Made by a program: the position numbers and the translations under genes. A stretch of DNA of 64,000 nucleotides from Mytilus trossulus (lineage: Eukaryota; Mollusca; Bivalvia; Mytilida; Mytilidae), in the NCBI RefSeq assembly GCF_036588685.1, contig NC_086375.1, positions 41,261,270-41,325,269 on the forward strand, in the 5' to 3' direction. Position 1 is the first letter of the stretch, and every line of letters starts with the position of its first letter. Positions 59,440 to 64,000 of this stretch are shown here, one piece after another. The notes under the pieces were generated by a model that had not been told where the DNA came from, ran no database searches, and saw only the letters and a program-made list of their open reading frames with translations.

Positions 59440-62400
59440 AAAATTGTTCCTTATAAACTACGATTTCTCACAAGTATTAATTTATTATTTAGTTCCACAC
59501 ATGCATAAGAAATAATCTTCGACTATGTAACATTTCAATTTATTACAACAACCTGCCTTCACTGAATTCATTCAGGTGCACCAATGATACAATTGAAAGT
59601 TATTTTGTTTCAACTTTTTGGGGACAATTTCCTCCGTTTATGGTACGCTTATAGCTACATTTTTGTACTGTGTGTACGTTTTATAGCATGAAAATAATAA
59701 AAGAGGAATGTCAGTGCAACCCCTGATTAATTATTGTAATGGATCAGTATTATGCGATACTTATTATAAGTGACTACGACATTGTTAGGATTATAACCTA
59801 TCGTCAGTATGAAAGAAATTAAAAGTGGTTCATATATTCATCCGTATAAAAGCGGCACATGTATTTTATTTTATCCTTATATTTTTCATCATGCCGGGTA
59901 CAAGATAATTGAGTTGCTGCATGAAATTCGACCCCACTATTTGAAGTAAACGAAACATCTATTTATTTCTTTTGACCAAAGGTTTGTAAACTATACAGAT
60001 CATTGTTTTTACGTTCGTAGTCACATAGTAAATTCCATTGTCGGTCACCTGTGTCAATTCACGTGCACACTGACTACATTGTTGTTGTATTTAAATCTTT
60101 CGGCCAATGAAATGAGACGTAACAAGTTGTTTGTTTGTGATACGCCAGAATGTAATCAATGAACTATCAAACGCCAAAGTCGACTGCATTTCAGTATATT
60201 TTCGACTAATGAGGTTGAATATTCCACTGGTATTTTTCGCCTCTCTTTTATATTAGTTACTAAAGACCCTTATAATTATTTGAATGCGTTTTCAAGTTGT
60301 CACCATTTGAAAATCTTTTTTAACATTTTTCCATAGACCTATATATCCCCATGTTCTACTTTTAGTCATTGATGCCATGTTGATTGTAGAACATGGTCAT
60401 TGAATATTTTTTATATCAAGATATCCACCTGAAAATTGTGGCTATACTCAATTCTACTTGTCCAAATACTTTTACAAAAAAGTGTTAAAAAAATACTATA
60501 AACTCGTTAAGATGTCAATATAGGGTCACTTGACCCTTTTGAGAGCTAAAAATGACATTTATTTTTTTGCATAAACTAAAATTCTTAGTTGAATTATACT
60601 TAAAGACATTGCTTTTTTATCTGATTTCTGTTTTTGTTGCCAGCAAGAAAGTCACAAAAAACTAATGGGAAAAGTAATTGTAAACAATGTCACAGGAACA
60701 AAAACAAAATAATGAAAGTAGCCATAGATGACAGTTTTCGAAGCATACCCCGAAAAAGGTCATACTATACATGTATGCTATATTTATCAAATAGGCGTAT
60801 GAATGAACAAAACAAAGGAATACAATTAATTAAAAGGTAGATGTTTATTGCATATCTGAAAAAATCATATAACAACATATCTTATTTTTTTTTTTAATAA
60901 TTCAATGGGCATATACATGTAATATAAATGATATTCATGCATAGTCAGATAATATGTATATATTTAAGGCTAGCTCAGAAATAGACGATTAAAAATCAAA
61001 CTGTGATGAACTTAAAAACAGTAATATTGATTATGCTACAAACATTGTTCTTATACTTGTCCAGAAAAAAGTAAAATCACAAAAATACTGAACTTAGAGG
61101 AAAATCAATTCGGAAAGTCCATAATCACATGGCAAAATCAAATAACAAAACGCATCAAAAACGAATGGACAAGAAGTGTCATATTCCTGATTTCGTACAG
61201 GCATTTTCAAATGTAGAAAACGGTGGATTGAACCTGGTTTTATAGCGCTAACCCTCTCACTTTAATGACAGTCTCATCAAATTGTTTGGGAGATTTTATA
61301 TTTTTGAACACATTTTCTTGTTTATCTGGTACTTGTATTCCTGAAGTTTTTGTTACTTCAGAGCCAATGTCTTTAAAAAATTTAATTAACAGTATATGTT
61401 CCTCACAATTATATTTATGTTGATTAGATAACTTTAGATATCAGCAGGTTATGAAAATGGTAACATCACAGTTGGTCTTCTACCACTGTAATCTACTCAC
61501 AGGTCGTAAGTTGTTTAACACTACCGTCTCTTTTAAACAACTATAGTTTTCTGTTCAGTCTATGCTTGATAAATTGTATATGTTTTGAAACAATAACTAT
61601 TTAATAAGTAAAAGGTTTTTTTAAAAATTAATAATGGATACTTAAAAGTTTAATTTATTTAACGTTTAATCAAATGTGCTTTGCTCTCACAAAAGTCATG
61701 TTTGAGCCGTTACTCGTTGCGCCAAACCTTAGTCAGGATCCTATTGCCTTTGTCAGTCTTTGGGGTTTTTTTTCTTTCATATTTTGGTTCATATTCATGT
61801 TTTAGAGTGAACACTGGCGTCTGCTTTCCTGAACTAGCAAACAAAACAAAAATAATTTACGTATGCCAGAAGCATGAAAAAGTGAACATCCAAATTTGAA
61901 TTATAAATAAGACACAACACATCATAAGGAACATTTCTTAATTACTTTCAAGTAAGAGAGACTACAACTTCTAAGTCTAATCATACTGCCTTTGTTGTCC
62001 TGTAGAATATCTTCTATTTAAACTGGTTCGTCCTTTTATAGGGACTTGTTACTGTGCTCGGAAACGTATTTTCGGTAATTGTCAGCACCGATAACTCAAT
62101 TTCAAATCGCCCTTTCCTCATAACACAATTCATTTTATAGACACTTGGGGTTAAAAGCTAAATGGCCTGTGACAACAGACAATATTGGTCTTTTGACGTT
62201 TACCTGTGAAGGAATTTGAGGAATATTGCTTGATTCTGATCTATATATTTAGAGGTAATTAAGATAAGTATTACACGTTGAAGTAATTTTGTCCTTAAAT
62301 AACATAAGATTACTTATAACAACTGTCACCCATCTCAAAAAAACATATACATTGTCGTGTCTATGATGCAAACATCTACTTGCAAAAGCAAAAGAAGAAA
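59440..62400. other. No gene recognised
   Basis: AT-rich stretch with one RT-tail fragment (61080-61300). No splice-bounded open segment was found. Confidence 0.35.
61080..61300 (-). repeat. Fragment of the second RT-element tail
   Basis: Contains AAGTGTCATATTCCTGATTT, CAGGCATTTTCAAATGTAGA, GGATTGAACCTGGTTTTATA and CTCACTTTAATGACAGTC, the reverse-strand counterpart of the tail at 11560-11960. Confidence 0.55.
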
Positions 62401-62412
62401 AAAGTTGACCAC

Positions 62413-62581
62413 CTTTACAATCGGCAAGAATTTAAGTTTAATTTCAAGCGACTCGTGCTTTAATTCACTTTGTTGAGGTTGACTATCATTATCGAAAACA
62501 TTTATATTAAATATAATCATCTGCTCGGGAGTCACATTAATTAGACCATCTATGATGGTCAAACGTAAAGTATACTTTACG
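62413..62581 (-). CDS. Possible exon with a cadherin-repeat-like end
   Basis: Open segment entered after CAG in phase 2. It reads VKYTLRLTIIDGLINVTPEQ then MIIFNINVFDNDSQP, which follows the cadherin pattern YxLxVxxxDG...FxIxVxDxNDxxP, with an NVT sequon. The Ca2+-binding DxNDN is imperfect (DNDSQ). The donor (GTGGTC) is weak and no neighbouring cadherin exons were found, so this may be an isolated exon, a pseudogene piece or chance. Confidence 0.3.
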
Positions 62582-64000
62582 CTGACTATCTATTATGATC
62601 AACCGATAAACTGATTAACTATCAATGTGGTTTCCGCGTTTCAACACGTTTATAAGTGTATTTTACAGTTGTGTAGTCGAATTATAAATAGGCTGCGTCG
62701 CATAGAAATCGACCTTATTCAAATGCATATCAAATACATCTGTTATCCTCTAAAGGTTGAAGAAAATCTCAAGGAGAAGTCTGTAACTGTTTGAAATTTG
62801 ATATTTTAAAAGAACTCTACAAAAAAGACCAACAGTCATCTTTTAATTTTGTAATTTGAATGTACCAAAATCGTTCAAAGTCTTATAGATCTACATGTAA
62901 ACGTACACTTGCATAAGTTCGAGTTCTATCCGATACAGCTCAAATGTCAAATGCAAGCCCGAAACAGCAATTTTGAAAGATTATGTTGAATTTTGAGTAT
63001 CTTACAAATAAACGAACGATAATGACATTCCTTGCCAATAGAATCACAATATTTTATAGAAGTCAAGGTATGTGTATTGTCCTTCTGATACAAAGTATTT
63101 TGTTTTAGGTTAAAGATGTTTTTATTTCCAACTTTTCTCTGTTGTCTCTATACTGACAAAAAAAATATAACCATTCTACTGAAGACACGTAAAGCCTCAC
63201 ATAGTTTTTCGCCAATATTTAACAAAGTATCAGGGATACTAAAGCACAAGACTCTTTTAATAATTTCGTATCTCTATTTTTATTTGCCGTATGGGGTCCT
63301 TACCTACATTGTGAACGAGTTTACTCATTAAAGTTGTAAACACGGCTCATTCATAGATTGAAGTTGATGTTTCAAATTTGAAAAACCATTATGTATGTGG
63401 CAAATGCAATTTTATAAACTAGTATATTTTAATACATGTATTACAAATGAATCTGTTGATGAGAGTGAAAATTGTAATACATTTTATTGATTATTATCAG
63501 ATAGTCGTTGAGAAAATAACCTATCAAGAACACGAGAAGATAAAATCACAACTTTGATTTTTTTTCTAAATCTATATTTCAATGTAAAGGTTTTTTTAAC
63601 ATGTATAACGCAAACCTTTTTTGTGATTTGGACTCCGCTTCAATTTTTCGAAATTTGTTCATTAATTTAAAATAAAACATGCCCTGGGCGAATGAATGTC
63701 GGGTAAGAGTTGACGAGTCTTTACACAAACAAAAAAGTAAAATAAGACCACCCATAAGTATAAACTTATTTTGATAGAAGCTACCAATGATCAACCTTTA
63801 AAACCAAATTTTGTATACTAACAATTATTCTACCACACATGTGGTCCTGTAAATTTTAAGGCGAACGTCAATCAACTATTTTTTATCCTATATAAAGCTA
63901 TTTCTTACGTTATTTTTTAATATAAATCCATTATTATGACTTGACTGTAAATAATTTGCACTTCATGTGTTTGCAAAGATATGACTCAACAGCAGTGCGT
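62582..64000. other. No gene recognised
   Basis: Upstream (minus sense) of the cadherin-like segment. No convincing partner exon; the short frames lack recognisable motifs. Confidence 0.35.

Overview
This window looks like nuclear DNA of a bivalve mollusc, most likely a marine mussel (Mytilus-type). The grounds are an AT-rich background, small exons in large introns, and many short interspersed repeats of kinds I associate with mussel genomes. The species call is inference; no search was run. Every gene I can support lies on the minus strand.

Layout. (1) 2193-3851: an intronless reading frame for a RING-less B-box/coiled-coil/beta-propeller (TRIM-like) protein. (2) 7783-7904: an orphan exon-like piece of unknown function. 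(3) 21086-31277: a complete Rab6 GTPase gene. Eight exons splice in phase to a 208-residue protein ending in a Cys-Ala-Cys prenylation motif. A second first exon at 30647-30743, with its own ATG, would give a different N-terminus and a different P-loop sequence. (4) 37122-54540: an eleven-exon gene reconstructed from splice sites and codon phase. It predicts a 458-residue cell-surface protein: signal peptide, three tandem six-cysteine domains (each built from a phase 1-2 exon plus a phase 2-1 exon), a Ser/Thr/Pro-rich stalk made of duplicated symmetrical 1-1 exons, and a final exon encoding a GPI-anchor-like hydrophobic tail. I do not recognise this family. (5) 62413-62581: a possible exon resembling the end of a cadherin repeat.

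The rest is mostly repeats. One lineage of Penelope-like or related reverse-transcriptase elements has remnants at 9073-9900 and 35094-36758, plus tail-only copies that share the same 3' end. A second set of plus-strand RT fragments lies at 33470-34790 and 50240-50480. Several terminal-inverted-repeat elements without coding capacity occur: two flanked by TTAA (10351-10748 and 47096-47585), one with a multiply repeated subterminal GCGCCGATTT-type motif (13476-14209), and one fold-back element inside a Rab6 intron (22885-23457). At least six families of short interspersed repeats recur through the window.

The genes show no sign of working as one system. Rab6 is a housekeeping Golgi-traffic GTPase, the six-cysteine gene looks like a lineage-specific surface protein, and the B-box gene belongs to a family that is often expanded in bivalves.
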